From Flavihumibacter fluvii (GTDB lineage: Bacteria; Bacteroidota; Bacteroidia; Chitinophagales; Chitinophagaceae): a stretch of DNA of 64,000 nucleotides. Both the position numbers and the translations under genes were made by a program. This document shows positions 25,927-34,988 of the stretch, piece after piece (the stretch's first letter is position 1; each line of letters starts with the position of its first letter). Location: assembly GCF_018595675.2 (NCBI RefSeq), contig NZ_CP092333.1, positions 2,814,001 through 2,878,000 on the forward strand. The letters are read 5' to 3'. The notes beneath the pieces are model-generated. The model made no database searches. It saw only the letters and a program-made list of their open reading frames with translations, and was not told the origin of the DNA.

Positions 25927-26766
25927 ATGCTCCATCAATTTTGGAAACCTAAACAATTTCCACAGCTGTTTTATTCGTTGCTGTTGCTAAGCATAGCTGC
26001 ATGTACGAACAACGCTGGAAACTCAGGTGTAGTAGTTGAAACAGGAAGGCTTCCCGACTCAATTGCTGAAGGCAAAAAAATGTTTGAAGCCACCTGTGTC
26101 CGCTGCCACGGTATGGATGGATCCGGTTTAACCGGCCCGTCCCTCAAAAGACCTAAACTAAAACATGTTACCGACCTCGCTTCTTTCACCAACGTCGTTA
26201 CCATGGGCATTGCCGGAACCGGTATGCCGGGCAACTGGGCGTATTCTAATGAAGATTGCAGGCAATTGTATGCCTACATCAACACCATCAAAAAACAGGA
26301 AAAGGAACCGCTAAAAGGTGATCCTGCTGCCGGCAGGCTGGTGTACCAAAATTCAGGGTGCGCCAATTGTCACCTCATGTATGGTGAAGGCAATAGCATT
26401 GGTCCGGAACTGACCGAAATTGGTGCCATCAGGAACACTGCCTACCTGCACCAGGCCATTGTCGATCCTGACGCCACGTTTCCGGAAAGTACCGACCCTG
26501 ATAACGGTTATGGATTCTCGCTATACTTGTCCGTTAAAGTTGCTACCAGCGATGGACAAACAATAACTGGATTACGGATCAATGAAGACACTTATACCAT
26601 CCAGTTAAAAGACACCGCCAATAACTATTATTCGTTTAATAAAGATGAGCTGGTTTCTATTGAAAAGCAGTATGGACATTCGGTAATGCCTTCCTACAAA
26701 ACCAAATTAAGTGCACAGGAAATAGATAACCTTATTGCCTTCTTACATAAAGCTGGAAACCCATGA
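25927..26766 (+). CDS. Diheme c-type cytochrome lipoprotein
   Basis: 279 residues. The signal ends in LLSIAAC, making Cys26 a likely lipid anchor. The first haem site is CVRCH at 57-61, followed by GIAGTGMPGNW with the Met ligand. The second is CANCH at 145-149, followed by GPELTEIGAIRNTAYL and VDPDATFPES. The C-terminal part with SDGQTITGLRINEDTYTIQL and MPSYKTKLSAQEIDNLIAFL matches the haem-binding domain found with quinoprotein and membrane-bound dehydrogenases. Its stop overlaps the start of the quinoprotein gene (ATGA), so both are made together; it probably takes electrons from that enzyme. Confidence 0.9.
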   Translation: MLHQFWKPKQFPQLFYSLLLLSIAACTNNAGNSGVVVETGRLPDSIAEGKKMFEATCVRCHGMDGSGLTGPSLKRPKLKHVTDLASFTNVVTMGIAGTGMPGNWAYSNEDCRQLYAYINTIKKQEKEPLKGDPAAGRLVYQNSGCANCHLMYGEGNSIGPELTEIGAIRNTAYLHQAIVDPDATFPESTDPDNGYGFSLYLSVKVATSDGQTITGLRINEDTYTIQLKDTANNYYSFNKDELVSIEKQYGHSVMPSYKTKLSAQEIDNLIAFLHKAGNP

Positions 26767-28361
26767 GAGTGATCCTCACCTTGATTATTATAATGGGCAT
26801 TTCAACAGGAATAGCTGCACAGGTCAGTTACCAGAGGATCGCCAATGCCGATGCTGAACCCGGCAACTGGCTCACCTATTCGGGCAACTATGCAGCTACC
26901 CGGTATTCGGCCCTTAACCAGGTCAATACCAGCAATGTGAAACGACTGGCACCCGTTTGGATCTACCAGTTAAAAAGCGCGGGCGCGCCTTTTGAATGTA
27001 CGCCACTGGTCGCCGATAAGATCATGTATATCTCTGAACCGCCCAGTACAGTTACAGCACTGGATATTGCCACGGGCAGGAAAATCTGGACCTACACGCC
27101 CGAGATGCCGAAGGATGTTAAGTTCATGGGCTTCGGTCCGGTTAACCGTGGCGTGGCCCTGCTTGATAACAATGTATACATCGGCACTTTAAATGCACAC
27201 CTGGTTTGCCTGGATGCAAAATCCGGGGCAATCAAATGGAATGTTACAGTAGCAGATAACAAGCTCGGGTATGCGATTACCTGTGCACCGGTAGCAATCG
27301 ACGGCAAGATTATCATTGGGATCAGTGGTGGCGAGGCTGGGATCCGTGGATTTTTAGATGCTTACAATGCCAAAACCGGTAAACTCGAATGGCGATTATA
27401 TACTATTCCCGGTAAGGGCGAACCGGGCAATGAGACCTGGCAGGGCGATAGCTGGAAAACAGGCGGCGCTCCCACCTGGGTTCCGGGTTCATATGACAAG
27501 GAACTCAATCTGTTGTATTGGGGCATTGGCAATCCGGGGCCCGACTGGAATGGTGATAACCGGAAAGGCGACAATTTATACAGCTGTTCGGTATTGGCCA
27601 TCAATCCAACTACCGGCAAAATGGCCTGGTACTTCCAGTTCACCCCGCATGATACCCACGATTGGGATGCCAACCAGATTCCCGTTTTACTGGATATCAA
27701 AATAAAAGGGATACCCCGAAAAGTACTGGCCACCGCCAACCGCAACGGGTTTTATTATGTATTGGATCGTAAGACCGGCGAATTTTTAGCAGGTGCGGCT
27801 TATGCCAAACAAACCTGGGCAAGGGGATTAGATGCCAAAGGAAGACCCATTGTTATTCCCGGTAAAGAACCCACTGAAAAAGGCAATCTCGTCTACCCGA
27901 GTTTGCAGGGCGCCACCAATTGGTTCAGTCCATCTTACAGTAAGAGCGCTGGCTTGTTCTATGTATCCGTGCGCGAAATGGGTTCCCTGTATTTCAAAAA
28001 GGAAGTAGAATACAAACCGGGCGAATATTTCATGGGCGGTGGCGAACAATTGTTACCCGGTGATAATGCATCTGGTGCTGTGAAAGCATTGGATGCTGCA
28101 ACTGGTGAAACAAAATGGACGTTCAGGTTACAATCGCCACCATGGTCGGGAGTTTTATCGACAGCAGGCGGACTGGTTTTTGGTGGATCTGTTGAAGGCA
28201 ATTTTTTTGCCCTGGATGCTGTAACCGGAAAATCAAAATGGCAGTTTCAGACTGGTGGACAAATCATCTCTAACCCAATGTCTTTTAGTGTGAACGGACA
28301 ACAAAGGGTGGCGATAACAGCAGGAAATAGTTTGATCGTATTTGGACTTATTGCCCAATAA
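26763..28361 (+). CDS. PQQ-type quinoprotein (alcohol/sugar) dehydrogenase
   Basis: 532 residues with a signal (MRVILTLIIIMGISTGIAAQ) and an eight-bladed propeller built of tryptophan-docking repeats, for example VTALDIATGRKIWTYTPEMP, CLDAKSGAIKWN and ALDAATGETKWTFRL. The active-site region HDTHDWDANQIPVL carries the Asp expected as base. Where methanol and ethanol dehydrogenases have a vicinal Cys-Cys pair before the conserved VNRG, this protein reads FMGFGPVNRGVALL and lacks the pair. It is translationally coupled to a diheme cytochrome, so oxidation of an alcohol or sugar in the periplasm with electrons passed to haem is likely. No PQQ biosynthesis gene is visible here. The last 14 bases overlap the convergent haemoglobin gene. 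Confidence 0.9.
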   Translation: MRVILTLIIIMGISTGIAAQVSYQRIANADAEPGNWLTYSGNYAATRYSALNQVNTSNVKRLAPVWIYQLKSAGAPFECTPLVADKIMYISEPPSTVTALDIATGRKIWTYTPEMPKDVKFMGFGPVNRGVALLDNNVYIGTLNAHLVCLDAKSGAIKWNVTVADNKLGYAITCAPVAIDGKIIIGISGGEAGIRGFLDAYNAKTGKLEWRLYTIPGKGEPGNETWQGDSWKTGGAPTWVPGSYDKELNLLYWGIGNPGPDWNGDNRKGDNLYSCSVLAINPTTGKMAWYFQFTPHDTHDWDANQIPVLLDIKIKGIPRKVLATANRNGFYYVLDRKTGEFLAGAAYAKQTWARGLDAKGRPIVIPGKEPTEKGNLVYPSLQGATNWFSPSYSKSAGLFYVSVREMGSLYFKKEVEYKPGEYFMGGGEQLLPGDNASGAVKALDAATGETKWTFRLQSPPWSGVLSTAGGLVFGGSVEGNFFALDAVTGKSKWQFQTGGQIISNPMSFSVNGQQRVAITAGNSLIVFGLIAQ

Positions 28362-28722
28362 CCATTCCTTTTAATGACCAAAGGATAGCCAGCACATCTT
28401 TTTTGCTTTCGTCATCTACTTTATGCTTGTCCAGCACCATCAGGATATCATCAACTGCGTGTACAAATTCAGCCGGACTTATATTCATGCCTTTGTGTGT
28501 TGTGACCATATCCCTGCCTGTGTAAGTTACAGGACCACCGCTACCTGAGCTAAAAAAATCAATAGTGTGTTGCCTGATGGCTGCCATCCTTTCCGGTTGT
28601 TCGATATAAGGCGTAAACCTGGCACTGATGCCCGGGTTGGTCATATGGGCCGCAACAACTTCATCAACAATTGATGAAATACCTGTGGTACCACCAAGGC
28701 GTTCAAACAGACTTTCTGGCAT
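28348..28722 (-). CDS. Group 1 truncated haemoglobin
   Basis: 124 residues, the normal size of the 2-on-2 globins. Seen are SLFERLGGTTGISSIVDEVV, the CD region PGISARFTPY, the E helix HTIDFFSSGSGGPVTYTGRD and the F helix TTHKGMNISPAEF, with the proximal His. At the B10 position, where group 1 globins usually have Tyr after Phe, this protein reads VV, so the distal pocket is altered. Roles of this family include NO detoxification, oxygen binding or redox chemistry. The 3' end overlaps the convergent quinoprotein gene by 14 bases. Confidence 0.92.
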   Translation of the reverse strand: MPESLFERLGGTTGISSIVDEVVAAHMTNPGISARFTPYIEQPERMAAIRQHTIDFFSSGSGGPVTYTGRDMVTTHKGMNISPAEFVHAVDDILMVLDKHKVDDESKKDVLAILWSLKGMVIGQ

Positions 28723-28901
28723 ATCGTTTATTTTTAAGTGAAGAAAACCGAATGGTAATCAACCCGCGCAATTGCCTGCGCACTAAAGTGGATAAGTGAC
28801 TGGAAGGTTTAAATAACCTACTCTTAAAGTTACTAAAATTAATTCATCAAAAACCAACCTGTTCTGAAGCCCTCATGGTATAAATATTGCATAGTAGATC
28901 C

Positions 28902-29468
28902 ATGAGAAATAAAATATTAACAGGCGTAGCCGCCACTTTTTTTTCAATGATCATTATTGCCGCCTGCAATAATGAGGCAACCCAAAAAGCACCAGTTGCT
29001 GTTATGGATACAGCGGATAATCCGAAAGACTCCATGATGGTTCAACCAGAAGAACCTAAAGACATCGTTGATATTGTAGTCCGATCCGAAGACCACACAA
29101 CTTTAGCAGCAGCCCTCAAAGCCGCAGCATTAATAGATACCTTAAAAAATGCAGGACCATTCACTGTATTTGCTCCTACCAATAAGGCATTCAATACTTT
29201 ACCCGCTGGCAAAGTGGATGGTTTATTAAAACCGGAGAAAAAAGCTGAACTCACAAAAATCCTCACCTATCACGTAGTTCCCGGCAATATAATTGCTGCT
29301 GACCTGAAAAATGGCCAGAAGTTAACAACGCTTGAAGGCCAGGTATTGACAGTCAGCATAAAAGCGGGCAAAATAAAAATAAATAGGGCCAATATTATCA
29401 CAGCTGATCTCGCCGGAAAAAATGGGGTAATCCATGTGATTGATGCGGTACTTATTCCCAAAAAGTAA
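28902..29468 (+). CDS. Fasciclin (FAS1) domain lipoprotein
   Basis: 188 residues from the ATG at 28902; a TTG five codons upstream is less likely. The signal ends with MIIIAACN, indicating a lipid anchor at the Cys, then a short acidic linker with AVMDTADNPKDSMM. The FAS1 domain (about 55-188) has DHTTLAAALKAAALIDTLKN, GPFTVFAPTNKAFNTLP, ILTYHVVPGNIIAADL and NGVIHVIDAVLIPKK. It is a paralogue of 22650-23177, with most of the domain identical residue for residue, but lipid-anchored instead of freely secreted. No operon partner is evident. Confidence 0.93.
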   Translation: MRNKILTGVAATFFSMIIIAACNNEATQKAPVAVMDTADNPKDSMMVQPEEPKDIVDIVVRSEDHTTLAAALKAAALIDTLKNAGPFTVFAPTNKAFNTLPAGKVDGLLKPEKKAELTKILTYHVVPGNIIAADLKNGQKLTTLEGQVLTVSIKAGKIKINRANIITADLAGKNGVIHVIDAVLIPKK

Positions 29469-29524
29469 ATCCTCTTTTTTGAAGATGAGTGGCTACTGAA
29501 GATTGGGTATATTTTTACCGGAGA

Positions 29525-31522
29525 CTAAAATGCTTTCTTGTCTGCCAAATATTTATCAAACCATTCCAGGTTGGTTTGCATGGTCTTGAGTACCATGCGG
29601 GGCTCAACCGGGCCATGGCCCTGCCTGGGCATCGCAAGCATTCGCACCGGGACATCCCTTCTTTTTAAAGCGTTATAGAACATTAGTCCATTACTTATCG
29701 GCACACGCTGGTCGCCTTCACAATGCTGCAGGAGTACGGGTGTTTTCACATTTTGTACATATCTTAAAGGGGAATGAGCATCATATACCGCCCAATCATT
29801 CCAGGGCTCAGATTTCATATAGGAGGGAAGAAATCCGGCGATATCGTCTGTCAGGTTTTGAAATGAAAGATCCACCACCGGGGCACCAATGGATGCCGCT
29901 TTAAAACGATCGGTATGGCCTACGATCCAGCTGCTCATAAAACCACCATAGCTCCAGCCCATCACACCCAGGCGATCTGCATCGGCAACACCCATTTTCA
30001 AAACATAGTCCACCCCCAGCATCAGGTCTTTATAATCAGCCCCGCCCCAATCGCGACGGTTGGCAGTCCGGAATGCTGTACCATAACCCGATGATCCGCG
30101 TGGGTTGGGTCGCAATACAAAAACGCCTTTTTCCGCGAAGGCTGCGATCGGGTATGTACCCTGGTTGCCAGCTATAAAGGTTTGCTGGAATACACCTGCC
30201 GGACCACCATGTACATTCAGGATAAGCGGATATTTCTTGCCGGTTTCATAATTAAGGGGGTATGTGAGAAGTCCTTCAATCTCCTTTCCATCTGCGGCTT
30301 TCCATTTCACGATCTCAGTCTTTGGAACCGGCAATCCGGCTAACCCTGAATGGATAGCGCTCACCTTTTGGGGAGTAAAAGAAGGCAGGCCACTGATATA
30401 GGCTTCGCCCGGTTGCCTGGTATTCTGTGAAACAAAACCCCAATGCGTTCTGCTGATATTAATGGACCCAGTTGTCACCAGGTTGCCCTGGCCATCGGAC
30501 CATAATTTTACGGTTTTGCCATCGATCCCAATCTGGAAAATACTGTTCAGGGTTTTACTGGCTTCCAGCCAGAGAATTGACTGGCCATCAGCTGCCCATC
30601 CCAGAATAATACCATCTTCGTTGGGCGTTGCAGCCAGCCGCCAGGTTTTCTTGTCGGCAAAGGAATAAACCTGCGCGTGCTTGGGGCCTGACCAATCTAC
30701 CGGGATCGCTGAACTATAATACACGATCTGTTTGCCATCCGGACTATACAACGGATTTGATTCACTGGCTTCTGTATTGACCAATAAAGTTGACTTACCG
30801 GTAACTACATCTACAACAGATATATCACCATAATAGTTATCGTTTACTTTCTGTGATTTGCCATGGCTGTACACAATATTTTTTCCATCCGGGCTCCAAT
30901 CGAAAGCATTCACATTATGGTATTCGCTGGTGAGCTTCTTCCATTTATTCTTTCCCGTACTATCGTTCTCGTTCAACCATACCAGGTATAAGCGGCTTTG
31001 TTTATAGTCTTCGTCCAGGAAATACCAGTCATTCTTTGCCTTCTTATTTTTTTCATCATCATCAGTAGCCGCATCTACCTGGATAAATGCGATCCTGCTG
31101 CCATCATAACTCCACTTGTAGGCATCAACCGATTTTTTTACATCTGTAATTTTCCGGGGCTCCCCGCCATTTACAGGCATGATGTATAAATTGCTTTTAC
31201 CATCGCGGTCTGATGTAAAACTGATCCATTGGCCATCGGGACTCCATTGCGGTGCGCCGGAATTCTTCTCGCCCTGTGTCAGTTGTATGGTGTTCGAACC
31301 ATCAGCATTCGCTACATAGACCTGGTTAATATACTCACTGCGGTCAACCGTCATTACCGCCTCACGAACGCTATACAATACTTTGGTGCCATCTGGCGAT
31401 GGTACCACTGCAGAGATATTCTTCATTCGTAAACTTTGCTCCGGGCTCCAATTGGTTTTTGCTTGTGCGTAGCAAGGGACAATTACTACCATGAATAGCA
31501 GGAAAATAAAAAAGCGTGACAT
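29525..31522 (-). CDS. S9 family peptidase (acylaminoacyl/dipeptidyl peptidase type)
   Basis: 665 residues with a signal (MSRFFIFLLFMVVIVPCYAQ). The N-terminal two thirds form a TolB-like propeller with repeats such as PQWSPDGQWISFTSDRDGKS and NAFDWSPDGKNIVYSHG. The C-terminal 250 residues are the alpha/beta hydrolase with the catalytic Ser in GVMGWSYGGFMSSWIVG, Asp in LLQHCEGDQRVP and His in PRQGHGPVEPR. S9 enzymes of this layout cleave short peptides or acylated amino acids outside the cytoplasm. The M20 dipeptidase gene lies 56 bases upstream on the same strand, suggesting joint peptide use. Confidence 0.93.
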   Translation of the reverse strand: MSRFFIFLLFMVVIVPCYAQAKTNWSPEQSLRMKNISAVVPSPDGTKVLYSVREAVMTVDRSEYINQVYVANADGSNTIQLTQGEKNSGAPQWSPDGQWISFTSDRDGKSNLYIMPVNGGEPRKITDVKKSVDAYKWSYDGSRIAFIQVDAATDDDEKNKKAKNDWYFLDEDYKQSRLYLVWLNENDSTGKNKWKKLTSEYHNVNAFDWSPDGKNIVYSHGKSQKVNDNYYGDISVVDVVTGKSTLLVNTEASESNPLYSPDGKQIVYYSSAIPVDWSGPKHAQVYSFADKKTWRLAATPNEDGIILGWAADGQSILWLEASKTLNSIFQIGIDGKTVKLWSDGQGNLVTTGSINISRTHWGFVSQNTRQPGEAYISGLPSFTPQKVSAIHSGLAGLPVPKTEIVKWKAADGKEIEGLLTYPLNYETGKKYPLILNVHGGPAGVFQQTFIAGNQGTYPIAAFAEKGVFVLRPNPRGSSGYGTAFRTANRRDWGGADYKDLMLGVDYVLKMGVADADRLGVMGWSYGGFMSSWIVGHTDRFKAASIGAPVVDLSFQNLTDDIAGFLPSYMKSEPWNDWAVYDAHSPLRYVQNVKTPVLLQHCEGDQRVPISNGLMFYNALKRRDVPVRMLAMPRQGHGPVEPRMVLKTMQTNLEWFDKYLADKKAF

Positions 31523-31578
31523 ACAAATAGTTTTGGTTTGGAAAATATTCAGCCAGGCTTTTCAGGACGAATAAGATA

Positions 31579-33045
31579 CTACTTTTTCGCTTTCCCTGCT
31601 TCCTCTTCTGCAAGATGACGCAAATAATAACAATACACCAATTGCCCTTTGCGCATATTGGCCAACCTGAAAAATTCATTAGCGCCATGTGCCCTTTCAT
31701 CACTTTGTTGAAAACCTAATGAATAGGCATACAGGCCCAACTCATCCTTTATAGATACCAATGATCCCACACTCCCGCCTGTGGCCGTTTGTAATGGCTC
31801 TTTACCATACATTTTGGTTAACACATCAGCTACATACCTATACGCTTTTGTGTCGTCCGGGAACTTAAACGCAACGGCATAATTTGGCCGGTAGGTATAC
31901 TGTATGGTAGCACCAGCCGGACAGTTCTTATTGATGTGTTGTACGATCAGGTCAACGATCTCCGGGCCATTCTGGTTATCGACCAGCCGGCAGGTGATCC
32001 TGGCCATCGCCTTTCCGGGGATGATATTTGAATAACCATCCGCTGCCGTATATCCACCCTGCATACCAATGATCTCCAGAGTCGGACGGTACCAGATCCG
32101 TTCCAGGGGAGAATAATTCGGATCACCGGTTTCGGCGGTGGTACCCAACATTCTCATATCGTTTGCCGGGTCATAGGGGATTTTTTTGATCATCTCTTTT
32201 TCACCTGTTGTCAAGGGCAATACCTTATCATAGAAACCGGCTACCGCAACACTACCATCCTTGTTATAAAAGGAGGCGATGATCTGCGATAACGCAACTA
32301 CGGCGTTAGGTGTCTTTCCGCCAAATTCCCCGGAGTGCGCATCTACATTTGCGGTCTTCACACTAAACTCTAACTGGGCCGCTCCCCTGTAGCTCTTCTC
32401 AATGGAAGGTTGGGTTTCACTGAACTGCCCACCATCGGCATTCAGGGCAAAATCTGCTTTGAAGAGCGCTTTATTTCTGGCTAATAACTTGCGGAAATTC
32501 GGGCTTCCACTTTCTTCCTCACCTTCAAAAACAAATTTCACATTAACCGGCAAGGTCTTATCCTGGCGTAACATAGCTTCCACTGCCCAAATTGGAATCA
32601 TCACGCCACTCTTGTCGTCACTGGCCCCGCGACCAAAGATTTTACCATTGTCGATCGTCGCAGTGAAAGGCGGGCTGTTCCATTCCCCGTCTTTTACAGG
32701 TTGTACATCATAATGGGCATAGATCAGCACAGTTGGCTTGCCAATGGCTTTATCCCAACTACCGTACACTGCAGGTAGTCCATCAGTAGGCACAATTTTC
32801 GCAGTGGTCATGCCGATGGATAGCAATTTTTTAACGATCCAGTCTGCAGCCCTTTCCACATCCGGCTTATTTGCCGGGATGGAGGAGATGCTGGGAATCG
32901 CCACCAGGTCTGCATATTCTTTCAGCTGGGTTTCATATGCACCATCAATATATTTTTCATAAGAGGTTTGTGCACTTACGGGGGTAATGGTGGAATAGCT
33001 AAGTATCATTAAACTGGTCAGCAACAGGACCCTGAATTTTATCAT
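31579..33045 (-). CDS. Secreted M20 family metallopeptidase (dipeptidase)
   Basis: 488 residues from ATG 33045 giving a signal (MIKFRVLLLTSLMILSYSTI). A 34-residue in-frame extension upstream lacks any export feature and is rejected. The M20 motifs are complete: LIYAHYDVQPV (metal His and Asp), GRGASDDKSGVMIPI (bridging Asp), FEGEEESGSPN (base and metal Glu) and GANEFFRL for the late ligand region. The dimerisation domain starts near YRGAAQLEFSVK. Family members cleave dipeptides such as carnosine-like or general ones. It precedes the S9 peptidase gene on the same strand. Confidence 0.93.
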   Translation of the reverse strand: MIKFRVLLLTSLMILSYSTITPVSAQTSYEKYIDGAYETQLKEYADLVAIPSISSIPANKPDVERAADWIVKKLLSIGMTTAKIVPTDGLPAVYGSWDKAIGKPTVLIYAHYDVQPVKDGEWNSPPFTATIDNGKIFGRGASDDKSGVMIPIWAVEAMLRQDKTLPVNVKFVFEGEEESGSPNFRKLLARNKALFKADFALNADGGQFSETQPSIEKSYRGAAQLEFSVKTANVDAHSGEFGGKTPNAVVALSQIIASFYNKDGSVAVAGFYDKVLPLTTGEKEMIKKIPYDPANDMRMLGTTAETGDPNYSPLERIWYRPTLEIIGMQGGYTAADGYSNIIPGKAMARITCRLVDNQNGPEIVDLIVQHINKNCPAGATIQYTYRPNYAVAFKFPDDTKAYRYVADVLTKMYGKEPLQTATGGSVGSLVSIKDELGLYAYSLGFQQSDERAHGANEFFRLANMRKGQLVYCYYLRHLAEEEAGKAKK

Positions 33046-33112
33046 GCGTATATATTGAAAGTATTTTTGTTTGCGGAAATAAAGGTTTCCTGCTTTTATC
33101 AGCAGGGTTTCG

Positions 33113-33616
33113 TCATAGCAGGTATTTCGTTTCAACAGGCACGCCATTTGTCAATGTTTGATAAACCACACAATATCTTTCTGTGAGTTTTTTCAGGCTC
33201 GCCATTTGGTCCGGACTGGCATTTGTTTCCAGGTTAAAATTTAACCGGATGGACCTGAATCCAACAGGAGCATCTTTTGAAACACCCAGGGTTCCCCTGA
33301 AATCCAGGTCGCCTTCTGCTGTTATGACACCGTCAATTATTTCAACGCCAATAGCTGTTGCTACGGCACTTAAGGTGACGCCTGCACATGCCACCAGGGC
33401 TTCCAGCAATAAGTCCCCGGAACATGCTAAAAGCCCGGTTCCCCCTGTGGCAGGATGTAACCCGGCTGCGATTAATGCCCGCCCCGTCTCGATCTTACAG
33501 GATATCCCCTCCGCGATCTTGCCTTGCGCCTTTAATGTGATCATTGCTGATGACGGTTCAGCCCGATACTTCTCTTTAAGTGGGGCCTGCAAACTTTTTA
33601 ATTCATTCGAATCCAT
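33113..33616 (-). CDS. OsmC family protein
   Basis: 167 residues without signal. It shows the OsmC/Ohr fold with the two conserved Cys positions: SGDLLLEALVACAGVTLSA carries the resolving-type Cys in a helix, and LTERYCVVYQTLTNGVPV the second. The strand FRSIRLNFNLETNA sits between. OsmC-type proteins reduce organic hydroperoxides with a Cys pair. Because the segment before the first helix reads GLLACSGDLL, the family branch (Ohr, OsmC or YhfA) is not certain. It lies 67 bases upstream of the M20 gene on the same strand. Confidence 0.88.
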   Translation of the reverse strand: MDSNELKSLQAPLKEKYRAEPSSAMITLKAQGKIAEGISCKIETGRALIAAGLHPATGGTGLLACSGDLLLEALVACAGVTLSAVATAIGVEIIDGVITAEGDLDFRGTLGVSKDAPVGFRSIRLNFNLETNASPDQMASLKKLTERYCVVYQTLTNGVPVETKYLL

Positions 33617-33656
33617 TTTCGGGGCATTTACTGGTAAAGGAACCGGCTACCTGCAT

Positions 33657-33989
33657 TTAGACTGCCTGGTCATCCACACCGGCATCCGATGCATTGGATG
33701 TTACAGAAGCAATACCATTGTCGCGCGATTGTGCACTTTCATACATCTGGCTCGTTCCGATCACCTGCCCATTGGTCGCTTTCAGGGTAAAATAAAATTT
33801 ACCGTTGGTAGCGGTCTTTTTTTCAAATTTGGCGGGGTCCTGGGAATTTTTCCTGACAGATTCAATTCCATTGGTGCAGTTGGCTTTTGTAGAATAGCCC
33901 TCGCTGGTTAAAATGGTCTGGTCATTACCGGCATCCAGGTTAAACTGAAATTCCCCGTTGTTGCGTTTTGTGATGACAAACTTTCCCAT
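33657..33989 (-). CDS. YegP-type protein with two DUF1508 repeats
   Basis: 110 residues with two tandem copies of the DUF1508 unit. The first is GEFQFNLDAGNDQTILTSEG plus YSTKANCTNGIESVRKNS; the second is GKFYFTLKATNGQVIGTSQM plus YESAQSRDNGIASVTSNA. The unit is known from E. coli YegP and is found widely in Bacteroidota, with no established function. It is 41 bases upstream of the OsmC gene on the same strand; a shared stress transcript is possible. Confidence 0.9.
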   Translation of the reverse strand: MGKFVITKRNNGEFQFNLDAGNDQTILTSEGYSTKANCTNGIESVRKNSQDPAKFEKKTATNGKFYFTLKATNGQVIGTSQMYESAQSRDNGIASVTSNASDAGVDDQAV

Positions 33990-34019
33990 ATCGTTTTTGT
34001 TAAAGCTATTAAACTTTTT

Positions 34020-34255
34020 ATTATATGCTCAGCGCGGATTTCTTTTTTCCATTTGTACGTTTCAGGTCTTCCGCTTTTACGGCAGCTTGCGAACGCAGAT
34101 GCCCGTTGCATTAAATATGGCATTGTGGTCAGTGCTGCTGCGACCAGGTCGGCTACATTCAGCTTTGCAGCAACATGAATTGCTTTCGCAACTACGTAAC
34201 CGAAAATCAATTGGGACAGAATAACCTGGGGTGGCAAACCATTTTCCATAACCAT
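34020..34255 (-). pseudogene. N-terminal remnant of an O-methyltransferase-like gene
   Basis: From the ATG at 34255 the minus strand gives MVMENGLPPQVILSQLIFGY and VVAKAIHVAAKLNVADLVAA. This is the dimerisation helix region at the start of small-molecule O-methyltransferases (usual form: VAKALHVAAELGIADLL). The family pattern is lost after about 45 codons and the SAM-binding domain is absent; the frame runs on into the leader of the YegP gene without a recognisable sequence. An intact gene of this type would need about 330 codons, so this is a truncated remnant. Confidence 0.55.
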
Positions 34256-34280
34256 GTTTATTAGTAGATGTAATACCGGG

Positions 34281-34988
34281 TCACTTGCTGAAAGTATTGA
34301 ATGGCACATCCAGTAACACCCCAAATTCCTGTGCAAAATTTACACTCACCCTGCCATGCACAGCACCCTGTTTATCAAAAAAACTGGCCTTTGTGGCTAT
34401 CGGGAAAATACCTTCATGCCAGATCCCCGGATGGATATATAAACCATGGCTGCCATCGAAATAAAAATTGGTGAATTTATCCGGGCTTACATCGTCGCCC
34501 GGCAAGGCCAGCGGTGTTACAAAAGGCGCGCCTGTAATGGGAAAAAATAACTGGCCGCCATCAGGATGGTAATTGGCATGCCAGAGTAAAACCCTATCGG
34601 GTGTTTTATCCAATACCTTGTTCCTGTCTGCTTCGCCCGGATTAGCACTCCAGCCCAACAGGTATTCATCATGCACGGCATTGTTGCGGCCAAACAACAC
34701 TTCGCCTTCCCACCAGAAATCAAATATGCCCTGCTTGGTACCAGCCTGGTTACCTGTATCGGCATCAATGGGGCGGCCACCAATTTTTGGCCACTGAACA
34801 ATTTCCACTGGAAAATTTTCATAGTCGGCCTTAGGCACGAGGCAGCCATAGCCAGCCAGGGTCTCATTGGTTGCAATCACTGTTTTCAGGGGGTGCCAGG
34901 GTAAAACTGCGGGTACATCCGGCTGGAGATAATTAATGGGTTGCGACACGAAAAAATTTTTATGTTGATGAAAACCCAAGTTAATCAT
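34281..34988 (-). CDS. Ureidoglycolate lyase (AllA)-like protein
   Basis: 235 residues from ATG 34988, which overlaps the end of the upstream hydrolase gene by 8 bases. The cupin-like ureidoglycolate lyase pattern is seen: AGYGCLVPKADYENFPVEIV near the start, HANYHPDGGQLFFPITGAPF, a FYFDGSHGLYIHPGIWHEGI segment with the His residues, and VNFAQEFGVLLDVPF at the end. It is longer than E. coli AllA (about 160 residues), with an insertion around FDFWWEGEVLFGRNNAVHDE. No other allantoin or purine degradation genes are near, so the substrate may differ. Confidence 0.8.
   Translation of the reverse strand: MINLGFHQHKNFFVSQPINYLQPDVPAVLPWHPLKTVIATNETLAGYGCLVPKADYENFPVEIVQWPKIGGRPIDADTGNQAGTKQGIFDFWWEGEVLFGRNNAVHDEYLLGWSANPGEADRNKVLDKTPDRVLLWHANYHPDGGQLFFPITGAPFVTPLALPGDDVSPDKFTNFYFDGSHGLYIHPGIWHEGIFPIATKASFFDKQGAVHGRVSVNFAQEFGVLLDVPFNTFSK

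Noticed and set aside
33183-33911. 242-codon frame on the plus strand
   Set aside because: It runs antisense to both the OsmC and YegP genes, whose proteins are clear families.
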